Assembly: GCA_021849075.1 (NCBI GenBank)
Contig: JAJZTH010000004.1
Location: 62,001 to 126,000, forward strand
DNA: 64,000 nt
Direction of reading: 5' to 3'
From: Pseudomonadota bacterium
GTDB taxonomy: Bacteria; Pseudomonadota; Alphaproteobacteria; Sphingomonadales; Sphingomonadaceae
Below, piece after piece: positions 40,424 through 49,801 of this stretch. The first letter of the stretch is position 1, and each line of letters starts with the position of its first letter. The position numbers and the translations under genes were made by a program. The notes under the pieces are model-generated. The model saw only the letters and a list, made by a program, of their open reading frames with translations. It made no database searches and was not told where the DNA came from.

Positions 40424-41025
40424 GCCGCGACGCGGTCCATGGTGCGCCGCCAGGCGATCAGTCCGTAGAGAGCGATGACGAAAAAGATTGCGTAGAGGAT
40501 CGACGTTGCGATCAGGCCGCGATGCCAGAACAGGCCGGTGGCCAGCGCATCGACGGCGACCCACAGCAGCCAGCTTTCATATTTACGCTGCGACTGGAGG
40601 ATTTGCGCGGCTACGCTGATGCCGGCGATGGTGGCGTCGGCAAAGGGGGCTGCGGCGTCTGTGAAGCGAGCCATCATGCTGCCCCAGCCAAGGATCGCGA
40701 TCGCCGTGCCGCCGATCCAGAGCAGGCGGGCGCCATTGCCAAGCCGGTCGACGGCGATGCCGCCATCATCCACCTTGCGGGCATGGACCCAGACCCACCA
40801 GCCATAGAGGTTGATGACGAAGAAGAAGATCTGAAGCAGGGCGTCGCTGTACAGCCTGGCTTCGAAGAAGACGAAGAAATAGAGTGTCACCATCGCGAGG
40901 GCGAAGGGGTAATTCCACAGCGACCGGCGCGCTACCAAGATGATGTTGACGAGGCCGAGCGCGGCCGCGACCCATTCGACGACGTTCAAATCCGGTGCGC
41001 CGTCAGTGCGCGCTGCATGTGCCAC
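40420..41025 (-). CDS. pnuC: PnuC-family nicotinamide riboside/mononucleotide transporter
   Basis: About 201-residue membrane protein with the PnuC fold (about seven hydrophobic helices). Motifs: NVVEWVAAALGLVNIILVARRSLWNYPFAL, FFFVINLYGWWVWV, and RKYESWLLWVAVDALATGLFWHRGL, the family's signature blocks. The start is GTG 41025, inside the 3' end of the Zur-like gene. It transports nicotinamide riboside by facilitated diffusion in related proteins, and the downstream kinase would trap it as NMN. Part of a minus-strand operon with zur-like and dxs. Confidence 0.9.
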   Translation of the reverse strand: MAHAARTDGAPDLNVVEWVAAALGLVNIILVARRSLWNYPFALAMVTLYFFVFFEARLYSDALLQIFFFVINLYGWWVWVHARKVDDGGIAVDRLGNGARLLWIGGTAIAILGWGSMMARFTDAAAPFADATIAGISVAAQILQSQRKYESWLLWVAVDALATGLFWHRGLIATSILYAIFFVIALYGLIAWRRTMDRVAA

Positions 41026-41464
41026 GCATTTCGATCACCGCGCGCCTGGGCGTGAATCCGGCCTTTTCGGCGGCTGTGCGCAGGGCGCTGGTGATTGGAT
41101 CGTCATCGATATGCGTCACTTGCCCGCATTCGTCGCAGACCAGGAAGATGCAGTCATGATGGCAGCCTGGATGCGCATTGGCGATGTAGGCGTTGGCGCT
41201 TTCCACCCGCATGGCGATGTTGTTCGCGACGAACAGATCGAGGATGCGATAGACGCTGTTGGGTGCAACGCGCTTGCCGCGCACTTTGGACACGGTGTCG
41301 GCGATGTCATAGGCCGAAGCAGGCTTTTCCTCTGCCGCCAGCGCATCGAAGATGGCGGCGCGCATCGGCGTCCACTGTTCGTTCTGGGCCTCCAGCGTGG
41401 CGCGTGCGGCATCCGCCAGTTTCGCGCCGGTGGGTTCCTGATGATGATGGTGAGCGTGGGCCAT
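41003..41464 (-). CDS. zur: Fur-family regulator, probable zinc uptake regulator (Zur)
   Basis: 153-residue Fur-family repressor. The N terminus is His-rich (MAHAHHHHQEP). The winged helix has PMRAAIFDALAAEEKPASAYDIAD and VAPNSVYRILDLFVANNIA. The C-terminal domain has HPGCHHDCIFLVCDECGQV, which gives a CxxC (VCDEC) and a Cys/His cluster for structural zinc. The Zur branch is inferred from the HPGCHHDCIFLVC pattern; Fur itself is not excluded. It overlaps pnuC by 23 bp and follows DUF423 by 46 bp. No zinc importer genes are in the window. Confidence 0.85.
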   Translation of the reverse strand: MAHAHHHHQEPTGAKLADAARATLEAQNEQWTPMRAAIFDALAAEEKPASAYDIADTVSKVRGKRVAPNSVYRILDLFVANNIAMRVESANAYIANAHPGCHHDCIFLVCDECGQVTHIDDDPITSALRTAAEKAGFTPRRAVIEMRGTCSAH

Positions 41465-41510
41465 GGCCCTTATCTAGGCGGGGCGATGGTTCCCGGCAAG
41501 ATGGTGCGCA

Positions 41511-41837
41511 TCACGTGCGGGAGAAGCTCCAGGCCGCCCAGAGCCAGCCCGCGATCATCAACGTGCCGCCGATCGGCGTGACTGCGCCCAGCCAGCGGGG
41601 ACCACCCAAAGCCATGATGTAGAGCGAGACGGCAAAGATCGCCGCCCCCATGAGGAGCAGAGCCGCCGCACCGCGCGCCACGCCAAGGATGGCGATTGCG
41701 GCGACAGCGTGGATCAACTGATAAAGGCCGCCTGTGCGCAGCCATTCTGCCGCCTTGGGATCGGTAACGCCATGGGCGCCGAACGCCCCCGCGCCGATGG
41801 CGAGCGCCGCAGACAGGCAGGCCAATATCGCGATCAT
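41511..41837 (-). CDS. DUF423-family small membrane protein
   Basis: 108-residue protein with about four hydrophobic segments. Family pattern: AIGAGAFGAHGV followed by AAEWLRTGGLYQLIHAVAAIAIL and a C-terminal GGTLMIAGWLWAAWS. DUF423 (YgdD-like) is of unknown function. Its start overlaps the KefC-like stop by 4 bp (ATGA), so it is cotranscribed with it. No signal peptide apart from the first helix. Confidence 0.9.
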   Translation of the reverse strand: MIAILACLSAALAIGAGAFGAHGVTDPKAAEWLRTGGLYQLIHAVAAIAILGVARGAAALLLMGAAIFAVSLYIMALGGPRWLGAVTPIGGTLMIAGWLWAAWSFSRT

Positions 41838-43633
41838 GATTCATCCTTCTCCCCCCGGCTCAGCAGGCGCATCGCCTTGCCCGGCCGATACATCAGGTCC
41901 TTGGCCGCCAGCAGGCTGCCATGTTCGATCTGAAGCGCCATGCGCTGCTCGTCATTGGTGCGATACTGGCGCTCGACCTCTTCAACCTCTTCCTGCGGCA
42001 CGCCCAGCGACTGCATCGCCTGCACGCCCATGCAGATGGCCGATTCATAGACTTCGCGGACAACACCGGCGAGGTCCATGTCCTGCAGCGCCAGCACCTG
42101 TCGCCGGTCGAAGGCGCGCACCATCAGCGCCGCATGCGGGAAGGCTTCGGCAATTGGCTCCAGTGCGCGGCTGTCGAGTGAGGGATCGTCGATGCAGAAG
42201 GCGATCAGTCGCGCCTCATCCGCACCCGACCGGCGGAGCAGGTCGATGCGGGTGCCGTCGCCATAATAGACCTTCATGTCGAACCGGCTCGACACTTCGA
42301 TCTGGGCCGGCTTCTTGTCGATCAGGGTGACGCCAAAACCATGGCCCATCAGCATCTGCGCGACGGTCTGGCCAAAGCGCCCATAGCCCACGATGATGGC
42401 GGAGCCACGCGGCGCATCTTCCGGGCCGGGCAGGCTGCCATCATCCTTGGGCTTGGCAAATTCGAAGCGGCGGGCGAACAGCATCAGGAACGGCGTCGTC
42501 GCCATGGAAAAGGTGACGATGGCGCTGAACAGGCTGGCGGCCTGCGGCGCGATGAGCAGGGCGCTTTGGGCCTGCGCGAACAGGACGAAGCCGAATTCGC
42601 CGCCCTGACTGAGCAGCAGGCCCGCACCCAGCGCCTGTTGCCAGTTCATGCCGAACAGCCGGGCCAGGCCAGTGATGATCGCCGCCTTGGTGATGACCAG
42701 CATGGCCGCCATCGACAGGACGAACAGCGGATTGGCGGCTACGGCATGCAGGTCCAGCACCATGCCGACCGCCAGGAAGAAAAGGCCCAGCAGGATCGAG
42801 CGGAAGGGTTCGACGTCGGATTCGATTTCGTGGCGATAGGGCGAATCGGCCAGCATCACGCCAGCGACGAAGGCGCCCAGCGCGGTGGACAGATGCAGCG
42901 CATGCATCAATGCAGCGGCGGCAAGGACGGTGAACAGACCGACCGCGACGAAAAGTTCGCGCTCGCCCATCCGCCCGACCAGGCCCAGCAACGGGCGCAG
43001 GATGAAGCGGCCGGCCAGCACCAGCCCCGCAATCGCCGCCACCGTATAGCCCGCCATCATCCATCCCGGCGGCCCGGCGGCGTCGGCCGGGTTGCGCGAC
43101 AGGGCGGCGACGATGGTGATCAGCGGAACGATCGACAGATCCTGGAACAGCAGGATGGAAAATATCTTCTCACCGAAGGGCGAGTTAATGCGGCCGCTGG
43201 ATTTGAGGCCGGGAAGAACCTGTGCAGTGGAGGAGAGGGCGAGCGGCAGGCCAAGCGCAATCGCTGCCCCCCAGCTGAAGCCGGTCGAATAGAAGATGAT
43301 CGCCGTCAGCGCGCAGCCGCACAGGACAACCTGCGCCAGACCAAGCGCGAAAATATCGCGCTTCAGTCGCCATAGCCGGGCCGGATGGAGTTCGAGGCCG
43401 ACCAGGAACAACAGCAGGACGATGCCAATTTCGGCAATGGCGAGCTTCGATTCCGCGCCGCCGACCAGCCCCAGCCCCTGCGGCCCGACCAGCGCGCCCG
43501 CGACCAGATAGCCCAGCACCGCGCCCAGGCCGAAGCGGCGGAACAGCATGACGAAGGCGACGGCTGCGCCCAGCAGAATGACGCCTTCTGACAACAGGAC
43601 GTCGGTGGCACTCACGGCGGCATGCGCTTCCAT
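41834..43633 (-). CDS. CPA2-type K+/H+ antiporter with TrkA-N domain (KefC-like)
   Basis: 599-residue monovalent cation:proton antiporter-2. The N-terminal membrane domain has about 12 helices (VILLGAAVAFVMLFRRFGLGAVLGYLVAGALVGPQGL, FLVGLELHP, GLPLALSSTAQVLPGL). The C-terminal cytosolic RCK/TrkA-N domain starts at about residue 405 with the Rossmann motif IIVGYGRFGQTVAQMLMGHGF and ends near residue 530, with a long tail. Kef proteins protect against electrophiles; here the glutathione-binding details cannot be read. It overlaps the NifU-like stop by one base and DUF423 by four. Confidence 0.93.
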   Translation of the reverse strand: MEAHAAVSATDVLLSEGVILLGAAVAFVMLFRRFGLGAVLGYLVAGALVGPQGLGLVGGAESKLAIAEIGIVLLLFLVGLELHPARLWRLKRDIFALGLAQVVLCGCALTAIIFYSTGFSWGAAIALGLPLALSSTAQVLPGLKSSGRINSPFGEKIFSILLFQDLSIVPLITIVAALSRNPADAAGPPGWMMAGYTVAAIAGLVLAGRFILRPLLGLVGRMGERELFVAVGLFTVLAAAALMHALHLSTALGAFVAGVMLADSPYRHEIESDVEPFRSILLGLFFLAVGMVLDLHAVAANPLFVLSMAAMLVITKAAIITGLARLFGMNWQQALGAGLLLSQGGEFGFVLFAQAQSALLIAPQAASLFSAIVTFSMATTPFLMLFARRFEFAKPKDDGSLPGPEDAPRGSAIIVGYGRFGQTVAQMLMGHGFGVTLIDKKPAQIEVSSRFDMKVYYGDGTRIDLLRRSGADEARLIAFCIDDPSLDSRALEPIAEAFPHAALMVRAFDRRQVLALQDMDLAGVVREVYESAICMGVQAMQSLGVPQEEVEEVERQYRTNDEQRMALQIEHGSLLAAKDLMYRPGKAMRLLSRGEKDES

Positions 43634-44055
43634 CAGGCGTCTGCCATGCGGGCGGCTTCGGCGATCGCCTCAAAGCCAAGGCGGATGGAGGCGTGGCGCG
43701 CAGGGTAGCCGCGCGCCGGGGCGAGAATGGCAAGCCCCGGCCAGAAGTCGAGATCGTCGCTTTCCCCGGCGAGATAGGCGGTCAGCCGGTCGCGCGCATC
43801 GGCCAGTTCATCCGCGCTCAGACCAATTGCCTGTGCCGCCATCAGCGCAGCGGATGCCTGTCCCAGGGCGCAGGCTTTTACGTCCAGCCCCATGTCCGCG
43901 AGCCGGCCATCGGCCATCCTGACGTCGACGGTGACGCGCGATCCGCAGGTGGGCGAACGCTTTTCGACGCTTGCCTGCGCATCGGGCAAGCGCTGATGAT
44001 GCGGGATGCTGGCGGCGAGCCGCAATATGTCCTTGTTATACAGGGGGGCACTCAT
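43633..44055 (-). CDS. NifU/IscU-like scaffold protein, third cysteine missing
   Basis: 140-residue protein of the NifU N-terminal (IscU/SufU) fold. Two conserved cysteines are present: Cys37 in SPTCGSR and Cys62 in KACALGQASA. In scaffold proteins a third Cys follows His (HC) near residue 105; here the corresponding region reads ARHASIRL, with His121 and Ala122, so one cluster ligand is absent. It may be an iron-sulfur scaffold variant or have another role. First gene in the minus-strand operon; kefC-like follows, overlapping by one base. Confidence 0.8.
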   Translation of the reverse strand: MSAPLYNKDILRLAASIPHHQRLPDAQASVEKRSPTCGSRVTVDVRMADGRLADMGLDVKACALGQASAALMAAQAIGLSADELADARDRLTAYLAGESDDLDFWPGLAILAPARGYPARHASIRLGFEAIAEAARMADA

Positions 44056-44156
44056 GCCGCACCATGTAGGGCAGGAACATCGCGGGGTGAAGGCGGCAGT
44101 TCGTCTCAGGTGAAATAAGCTGGCCTGATCGGGTCTGCCCGCCTATCGCCGGAACC

Positions 44157-44612
44157 ATGAAGATACTGGTCGATGCCGATGCCTGCCCCGTGAAGGAGGA
44201 AATCTACAAGGTCGCCTGGCGGCATGAAGTCCCCGTGACGATCGTCAGCAACAGCCCGATCCGCATCCCGGCCCATCCTTTGCTGGAGCGGGTGGTGGTG
44301 AGCGACGGGTTCGATGCTGCCGACGACTGGATTGCGGAACGGGCGGACAAGGGCGCTATCTGCATCACGGCGGACATATTGCTCGCGGACCGCTGTCTGA
44401 AGGCCGGGGCGGCCGTGATTGCGCCTAATGGCAAACCCTTCACCACCAGTTCGATCGGTGCGGCGGTGGCGACCCGGGCGATCATGGCGGACCTGCGCGC
44501 AGGGGCTGTGGGTGATCCGATCGGCGGGCCGGCGCCATTTTCGAAGGCGGATCGGTCGCGCTTTCTGTCGGCGCTGGACGAGGCGCTGGTGCGTCTGAAG
44601 CGAGGCCGCTGA
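44157..44612 (+). CDS. YaiI/YqxD-family protein (DUF188, UPF0178)
   Basis: 151-residue DUF188 protein. The family opens [20 protein letters not shown] and shows [17 protein letters not shown] and [13 protein letters not shown], a PIN-like fold with acidic residues that may bind metal. The biochemical role is not established. It starts 102 bp after the divergent NifU-like gene and overlaps the next gene by one base, TGATG. Confidence 0.92.
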   Translation: MKILVDADACPVKEEIYKVAWRHEVPVTIVSNSPIRIPAHPLLERVVVSDGFDAADDWIAERADKGAICITADILLADRCLKAGAAVIAPNGKPFTTSSIGAAVATRAIMADLRAGAVGDPIGGPAPFSKADRSRFLSALDEALVRLKRGR

Positions 44613-45784
44613 TGGCCGATTATGATGCGATCGTTCTGGGTGCCGGGGCGGCCGGAATGATGTGCGCCAGCATGGGCGGACAACGAGGTAGACAGGTTCT
44701 GCTGGTCGACCATGCCGATGCGCCGGGCAAGAAAATCCTGATTTCCGGGGGAGGGCGGTGCAACTTCACCAATATCCATACGGCCGCCGATCGTTACCTG
44801 TCGGCCAATCCGCATTTCGTGAAGTCGGCGCTGGGCCGTTACACCGCGCAGGATTTTATTGCGTTGGTGGAACGATATGGCATCGCCTGGCATGAAAAGA
44901 CGTTGGGCCAGTTGTTTTGCGATGGATCGGCGAAGCAGATCGTCGCCATGTTGGCGGAAGAATGCGCCAAGGGTGGCGTGACCATGGCGCTGGGCCAGCC
45001 GATCAGCGCGATCGATCATGGCAACGGCCTGTTTCGGGTGACGTTGGGCGATCGGGTGCATCGCGCGCCCGCACTGGTGCTGGCGACCGGTGGGCCGTCC
45101 ATCCCGAAAATGGGCGCGACCGGCTTCGCTTATGACGTCGCGCGGCAATTCGGCCTGTCGGTGGTGCAGCCGCGCCCGGCGCTGGTGCCCTTCACGCTGG
45201 GACCGGAAGAGGCTCTGTTCCAGTCGCTGTCGGGCGTGTCGGCCGATGTCGAGGTGCGCTGGAACAAGACGCGCTTTCGTGAGGCGGCCCTGTTCACCCA
45301 TCGCGGACTTTCCGGTCCGGCGATGCTCCAGATCAGCAGCTATTGGCAGCATCGCACGGCGATCAACGTCAATTTCCTGCCCGATCGCGCCGCCGACTGG
45401 CTGATCGCCGAAAAGCGCGAGCGCCCCCGGACGAGCCTGCGCAAGATTTTGGCGCAGGCGCTGACGGAACGCCTGGCCGATACATTGCTGGAGCGGATCG
45501 GCGCGCAGGGCGAAATCGGCAACCTGTCCGACAAGATGCTGCGTCAGGCCGGCGCGAAATTGTCAGACTGGGCTTTTGTCCCGTCGGGCACTGAAGGCTA
45601 TGCCAAAGCGGAAGTGACCGTGGGCGGCATCGCCACGGCTGGATTGTCGTCGCGCAGCATGGAGGCGGCAAAAATGCCGGGTCTCTATGCCATTGGCGAA
45701 GCGGTCGATGTGACCGGATGGCTGGGCGGCTATAATTTCCAATGGGCCTGGGCCAGCGGCTGGGCGGCCGGGCAGGCGATCTGA
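44612..45784 (+). CDS. HI0933/YhiN-family FAD-dependent oxidoreductase
   Basis: 390-residue flavoprotein. N-terminal FAD fingerprint: AIVLGAGAAGMMCASMGGQRG; then the family block GKKILISGGGRCNFTN, ALVLATGGPSIPKMGATG and the C-terminal AEVTVGGIATAGLSSRSMEAAKMPGLYAIGEAVDVTGWLGGYNFQWAWASG. Reaction unknown for the family. Coupled to DUF188 (1-bp overlap). Its stop is 8 bp from the convergent GAF kinase stop. Confidence 0.92.
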   Translation: MADYDAIVLGAGAAGMMCASMGGQRGRQVLLVDHADAPGKKILISGGGRCNFTNIHTAADRYLSANPHFVKSALGRYTAQDFIALVERYGIAWHEKTLGQLFCDGSAKQIVAMLAEECAKGGVTMALGQPISAIDHGNGLFRVTLGDRVHRAPALVLATGGPSIPKMGATGFAYDVARQFGLSVVQPRPALVPFTLGPEEALFQSLSGVSADVEVRWNKTRFREAALFTHRGLSGPAMLQISSYWQHRTAINVNFLPDRAADWLIAEKRERPRTSLRKILAQALTERLADTLLERIGAQGEIGNLSDKMLRQAGAKLSDWAFVPSGTEGYAKAEVTVGGIATAGLSSRSMEAAKMPGLYAIGEAVDVTGWLGGYNFQWAWASGWAAGQAI

Positions 45785-45791
45785 TCGCGGA

Positions 45792-47501
45792 TCAACCGAC
45801 CTGCGCGCGGGCCGCCGCGATGCTGGCTTGCAGATGGGCGCGGCGGAAGGGTTTGGACAGGCGGACGATATCAGGCGCAATCAGGTCTATGCCCTGATAG
45901 CCCGAGATGATCAGCAGCGCGACTTGCGGATGATCGACGCGCATGCGCAGCGCCAGTTCGACGCCGGTCATGCCGGGCATGACATGGTCGGTGATGAGGA
46001 TGTCCGGGGTATATCCCGCCTCGATCATGCTGAGCGCCAGTTCGGCATGATCGATGTCTACCACCTCATAGCCCATGTCGGTCAGCATTTCGCGCGTACT
46101 GTTGCGGACGAGGGCATTGTCGTCGACCAGCAGAATTTTGCCCTGGAAAGAGCCGGCCGGCGCTTCGGCGACATTGCCGTCCCCAATGGCAGGCGTGGCC
46201 TTCGCGATCGGCAGCCAGAATTGTACATTCGTTCCCTGGCCAACTTCGCTGTCGATTTCCAGCGCGCCGCCCAATTGCCCCGCCAGACCATGGGCCATCG
46301 ACAGGCCCAGACCAGTACCGTGGCCGCTGGGCTTGGTCGTGAAAAACGGCTCCATGGCTGACGCCTTGACCGCCGGCGTCATGCCGATGCCGGTGTCCGC
46401 TATGTTGAGGCAGACATAGGCAGGCGCGGTGAGCGGGGCGGGCAGGTTTCGATCGCGGACCTGCGCGCGGATAGTCAGGGCGCCGCCTTCGGGCATGGCG
46501 TCGCGGCTGTTGACCACCAGATTGAGGATCGCCAGTTCCAGTTGATGCCCGTCGGCATGCACTGGCGGCAGGGATGTCGGCGCGTCGATGGCCAGAGTGA
46601 TGCGCGGTCCCAGCGTGCTCGCCAGCAGCGCCTGCATGCCGGTCAGCAGATCGGACAGGGTGACGGCGGTCGGTTGCAATGGCTGGCGGCGGGCGAAGGT
46701 GAGCAGGCGCTGCACCAGTCGTTGCGCGGCTTCAGCCGCCTGCATTGCCATTGAGGCGGTGCGGCCAACGGATTCGGGCGGGATATCGTCGGACAGGATG
46801 CGGTCCAGCCCGCCGATGATGGGCGTCAGCAGATTGTTGAAATCATGGGCGACATGGCCGGTCAGCTTGCCCAATATCTCCATTTTCTGAATCTGGCGCA
46901 GCGTGTCCTGCGACTTCTCCAGATCCTTGCCCTGTTCGCGCATCCGCTGATCCAGTTGCAGGTTCAGCGCTTCGAGCGAGGCGAACAGGCGGCCATTTTC
47001 CAGTGCAGTCGATGCCGCGCGGGCCAGCGCTTCCAGCAACGCAATCTGATTTTCGGTCGGCGCACCGGCTTCCGACCAATAGGCACCCATGGCCGCGATC
47101 GGTTCGACCCGGCCGATCGGCACCATTACCATGCTGCGGACGAAGGTGGTGCGATAGGCGTCCACGGGTACGCGAGCGTCCATGAAAATGTCGGGAATGA
47201 CAGCCGTTTGCTGGTTGAGCATGGCCCAGCCCGATACGCAGCGCTGCATGGGGAAGCGCTGTCCGGCCCAGAGCGGCTCCATCGCGTCTTCGGCCACATA
47301 ATGGCATTTGTCCTCGTCGCGCAGGACGACCGCGATGCCGTCTGCGCCTACCGCGCGGCGGGCGAAAGCGCGCAGGACAGAAACGATCGCGTCGATCGAA
47401 CGGGCGCCGGCAAGGGCTTCCATCGCTTCGGCCGCCAGGCTCCAGCGAGCGGCCAGCGCCTTTTGTTCGGCGCGGAATTCATTGTCCAAATGCCCAACCA
47501 T
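45792..47501 (-). CDS. GAF-domain hybrid sensor histidine kinase
   Basis: 569-residue soluble hybrid kinase. Order: GAF domain (about residues 25-175), a coiled-coil linker (QLDQRMREQGKDLEKSQDTLRQI), HisKA with H-box VAHDFNNLLTPI, HATPase with NSRDAMPEGG, ADTGIGM and GTGLGLSMAHGL, then a receiver (ILLVDDNALVRNS, phosphoacceptor Asp in ILITDHVMPGM). No membrane segment. Hybrids with HDFNNLL H-boxes often act in general stress or light responses. Its partner is unknown. A second kinase with the same H-box type lies at 58248. Confidence 0.93.
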   Translation of the reverse strand: MVGHLDNEFRAEQKALAARWSLAAEAMEALAGARSIDAIVSVLRAFARRAVGADGIAVVLRDEDKCHYVAEDAMEPLWAGQRFPMQRCVSGWAMLNQQTAVIPDIFMDARVPVDAYRTTFVRSMVMVPIGRVEPIAAMGAYWSEAGAPTENQIALLEALARAASTALENGRLFASLEALNLQLDQRMREQGKDLEKSQDTLRQIQKMEILGKLTGHVAHDFNNLLTPIIGGLDRILSDDIPPESVGRTASMAMQAAEAAQRLVQRLLTFARRQPLQPTAVTLSDLLTGMQALLASTLGPRITLAIDAPTSLPPVHADGHQLELAILNLVVNSRDAMPEGGALTIRAQVRDRNLPAPLTAPAYVCLNIADTGIGMTPAVKASAMEPFFTTKPSGHGTGLGLSMAHGLAGQLGGALEIDSEVGQGTNVQFWLPIAKATPAIGDGNVAEAPAGSFQGKILLVDDNALVRNSTREMLTDMGYEVVDIDHAELALSMIEAGYTPDILITDHVMPGMTGVELALRMRVDHPQVALLIISGYQGIDLIAPDIVRLSKPFRRAHLQASIAAARAQVG

Positions 47502-47638
47502 CGTGCGACCTCTGAAATCCGAACTGCCGCCTTATAGGCTATTGGAGTGTCACAATGAAAGGCGGCTTCGTCAATGGTTTACGCGATGAGTTGAAGAATC
47601 TGTTGCGGAGTGCAGGGTTAACCATGGCGCATATGGGG

Positions 47639-49693
47639 TCATGGCCCGCCATCTTCGCCTTCCGGCTGGGTCGGCGCGATCCGGGGTGGCGGCACGTCCT
47701 GGGGCGGCAGCGGTACGGGCTGATCGGATGGAATACGGATCTGGCCGGGACCGATGTTGACCGTCATGCCGCCTTCGTCCACGCCAACGCCGATATTGCC
47801 GATGCCGGTTTCGACGCTGACATTGGCGATGGCGTTGACCAGATCGGGGTCCTGCGTTTCTTCCGGCGCGTCTTCCACCGGTTCGTTGATCGCGCCGCTC
47901 ATGAAATTGCGCCAGATGCGGGCGGGGACGCCGCCGCCGGCTGCGCCGCCGGGCAGGGGTGTGTTGTCGTCATTGCCGATCCACACCGCAGTCACGATGC
48001 CGCCGGCATAGCCCACGAAGATCGCGTCACGGCTGTCCTGCGTCGTGCCGGTCTTGCCAAAGGTGCTGGTGCGCAGAGCCGCCGCGCTGCCGGTGCCGCG
48101 ATTGGCGGCGGATGACAGGAGGTCGCGGATCATGACCAGTTGATCGTCGCTGAAATGGCGCTGGCGCTGCATCAGCTTCTCGAACCAGCCCTGTTCTTCG
48201 GGCGGCAGGCCATGGGCGATCACCGGATAGGCGCCGGCGGCAACCGATGCATAGGCTTCGGCCAGTTCGACCAACGGAATTTCCGACGTGCCGAGCGCCA
48301 GGCTCAAATCCTCGGTCAGGGGGGCGGTGACACCCAGATCGCGGGCGACCTTGATGACATTATCGACGCCGACCTTCTGCGTCAGGCGGACAGCGGCGAC
48401 GTTGCTGGAGGCGGCGAATGCCTGACGCAGGGTGATGCGGCCACGATATTTTCCGCTGTGATTGGCGGGGCGATAAGTGCCGGTGGTGATCGGCGTATCG
48501 TCGATCATGTCGTCGGGCGTCATCCCGGCGCGGAAGGCGGCGAGATAGACGAACAGTTTGAAGGTCGATCCCGGCTGCCGCTTGGCCTGCACGGCGCGGT
48601 TGAAGCTGCTCTTTTCGTAATTTTTGCCGCCGACCATCGCGACGACGCTGCCATCGGGCTTCATCGCCACCAGCGCGGCCTGCGCATTGCCCAGCGGCGC
48701 GCGGCGAATGGCGGCTTCGGCCAGGCGCTGAATGCGCCAGTCGAGCGTCGTGGGGATTTCCTGTTCGCCATAGACGGCGCCGGCCCGGTCGCGGGCATGT
48801 GGCAACACCCAGTCGGCGAAATAGGTGCCGCTGGTCGGGTCCGGTTCCTCATGGACGCTGAGCCGTGCGGGAGGCAAAGCGTTGCGCTGCGCCTGGCTGA
48901 TATAACCCGCGTCGACCATCGCCTGCGTCACCAGCGCCGCGCGGGTGCGGGCGCCCTTCAGATTGGAAGTCGGGGCGAGGCGGGAAGGGGCCTTGAGCAG
49001 ACCCGCCAGCATAGCCGCCTGCGGGATGGTCAGCCGGTCGGGCGACCGGTTGAAATAATGGCGCGCGGCCGCTCGCAGGCCATAGACATTATCGCCGAAA
49101 TAGACGTTGGAGAGATATCTCTCCATGATCTGATCCTTGGTCAGCCATGTCTCCAGCCAGACCGCGATCAGCGCCTCCCTAGCCTTGCGACCGAAGGTGC
49201 GGTCGCTGGAAAGGAAGACGCCCTTGGCCAGCTGCTGGGTGATGGTGCTGCCGCCCTGCGACGATCCGTCGGACCAGAGATTATGCCACATGGCGCGGGC
49301 GATGCCGCGCGGGTCCACGCCCCAATGGCTCTGGAAGCGCCGATCCTCAATCGCCATGAACGCCTGCGGCACATGGGCGGGCAGTTCCGCGACCGTCACC
49401 GGCTTGTCGATCACCGCGCCGCGCCGGGCGATCAGATGACCGTCCGACGACATCAGGCTGATCGCCGGCGGCGCGATGGGCTTCAACGAACGCGAAAGCG
49501 GGGCCGTGATCGCGAGCCAGGCGACCAGGATCATCAGCAGCGCAAGGCCGGCCGCAACCACCCAGCCGAAAATCTGGACCCGGCGTCGCCATGGGGTGGG
49601 CGGAGCAAAGGCGCTGGGCGGCCCTGCGCCAAATTCGCGCTGTTGCGGTGCGGCAGGATCGGCGGGCGCGGACTCGGTCATGGGTTCATTCAT
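47639..49693 (-). CDS. Class A penicillin-binding protein (PBP1A-type)
   Basis: 684-residue bifunctional peptidoglycan synthase. One membrane anchor (about residues 38-62, WVVAAGLALLMILVAWLAITA). GT51 transglycosylase motifs: AIEDRRFQSHWGVDP, GGSTITQQLAKGVFL, RKAREALIAVWLE, RYLSNVYFGDNVYG. The transpeptidase has SxxK (PGSTFKLFVYLA), SSN (FAASSNVAA) and KTGTT (TFGKTGTTQDSRD). A Pro/acid-rich tail ends the protein. ATG 49693 abuts a dyad and has no Shine-Dalgarno; ATG 49681 is an alternative. No operon partner. Confidence 0.95.
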   Translation of the reverse strand: MNEPMTESAPADPAAPQQREFGAGPPSAFAPPTPWRRRVQIFGWVVAAGLALLMILVAWLAITAPLSRSLKPIAPPAISLMSSDGHLIARRGAVIDKPVTVAELPAHVPQAFMAIEDRRFQSHWGVDPRGIARAMWHNLWSDGSSQGGSTITQQLAKGVFLSSDRTFGRKAREALIAVWLETWLTKDQIMERYLSNVYFGDNVYGLRAAARHYFNRSPDRLTIPQAAMLAGLLKAPSRLAPTSNLKGARTRAALVTQAMVDAGYISQAQRNALPPARLSVHEEPDPTSGTYFADWVLPHARDRAGAVYGEQEIPTTLDWRIQRLAEAAIRRAPLGNAQAALVAMKPDGSVVAMVGGKNYEKSSFNRAVQAKRQPGSTFKLFVYLAAFRAGMTPDDMIDDTPITTGTYRPANHSGKYRGRITLRQAFAASSNVAAVRLTQKVGVDNVIKVARDLGVTAPLTEDLSLALGTSEIPLVELAEAYASVAAGAYPVIAHGLPPEEQGWFEKLMQRQRHFSDDQLVMIRDLLSSAANRGTGSAAALRTSTFGKTGTTQDSRDAIFVGYAGGIVTAVWIGNDDNTPLPGGAAGGGVPARIWRNFMSGAINEPVEDAPEETQDPDLVNAIANVSVETGIGNIGVGVDEGGMTVNIGPGQIRIPSDQPVPLPPQDVPPPRIAPTQPEGEDGGP

Positions 49694-49694
49694 G

Positions 49695-49716
49695 CTGTAT
49701 TGCTTACATCATACAG
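49695..49716. promoter_or_regulatory. CTGTATTG-N8-ATACAG dyad before the PBP1A gene
   Basis: ctgtat (49695-49700) and atacag (49711-49716), 10 bp apart, end two bases before the PBP ATG. A further perfect 7-bp stem, tgtcccg-gag-cgggaca, is at 49724-49740. The same dyad with the same spacing stands before the membrane protein gene at 57127. Confidence 0.6.
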
Positions 49717-49801
49717 TAAAGCCTGTCCCGGAGCGGGACAAGCGCAGATTAGCCGTCATTCGCAGTAGCCTAAATGGTAAATTATTCGTTAACCAAGCAT
49801 C

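Noticed and set aside
42341..43375. A 344-codon plus-strand open frame
   Set aside because: It is antisense to the KefC-like gene and rich in Gln/Arg/Asp as shadow frames of high-GC genes are.
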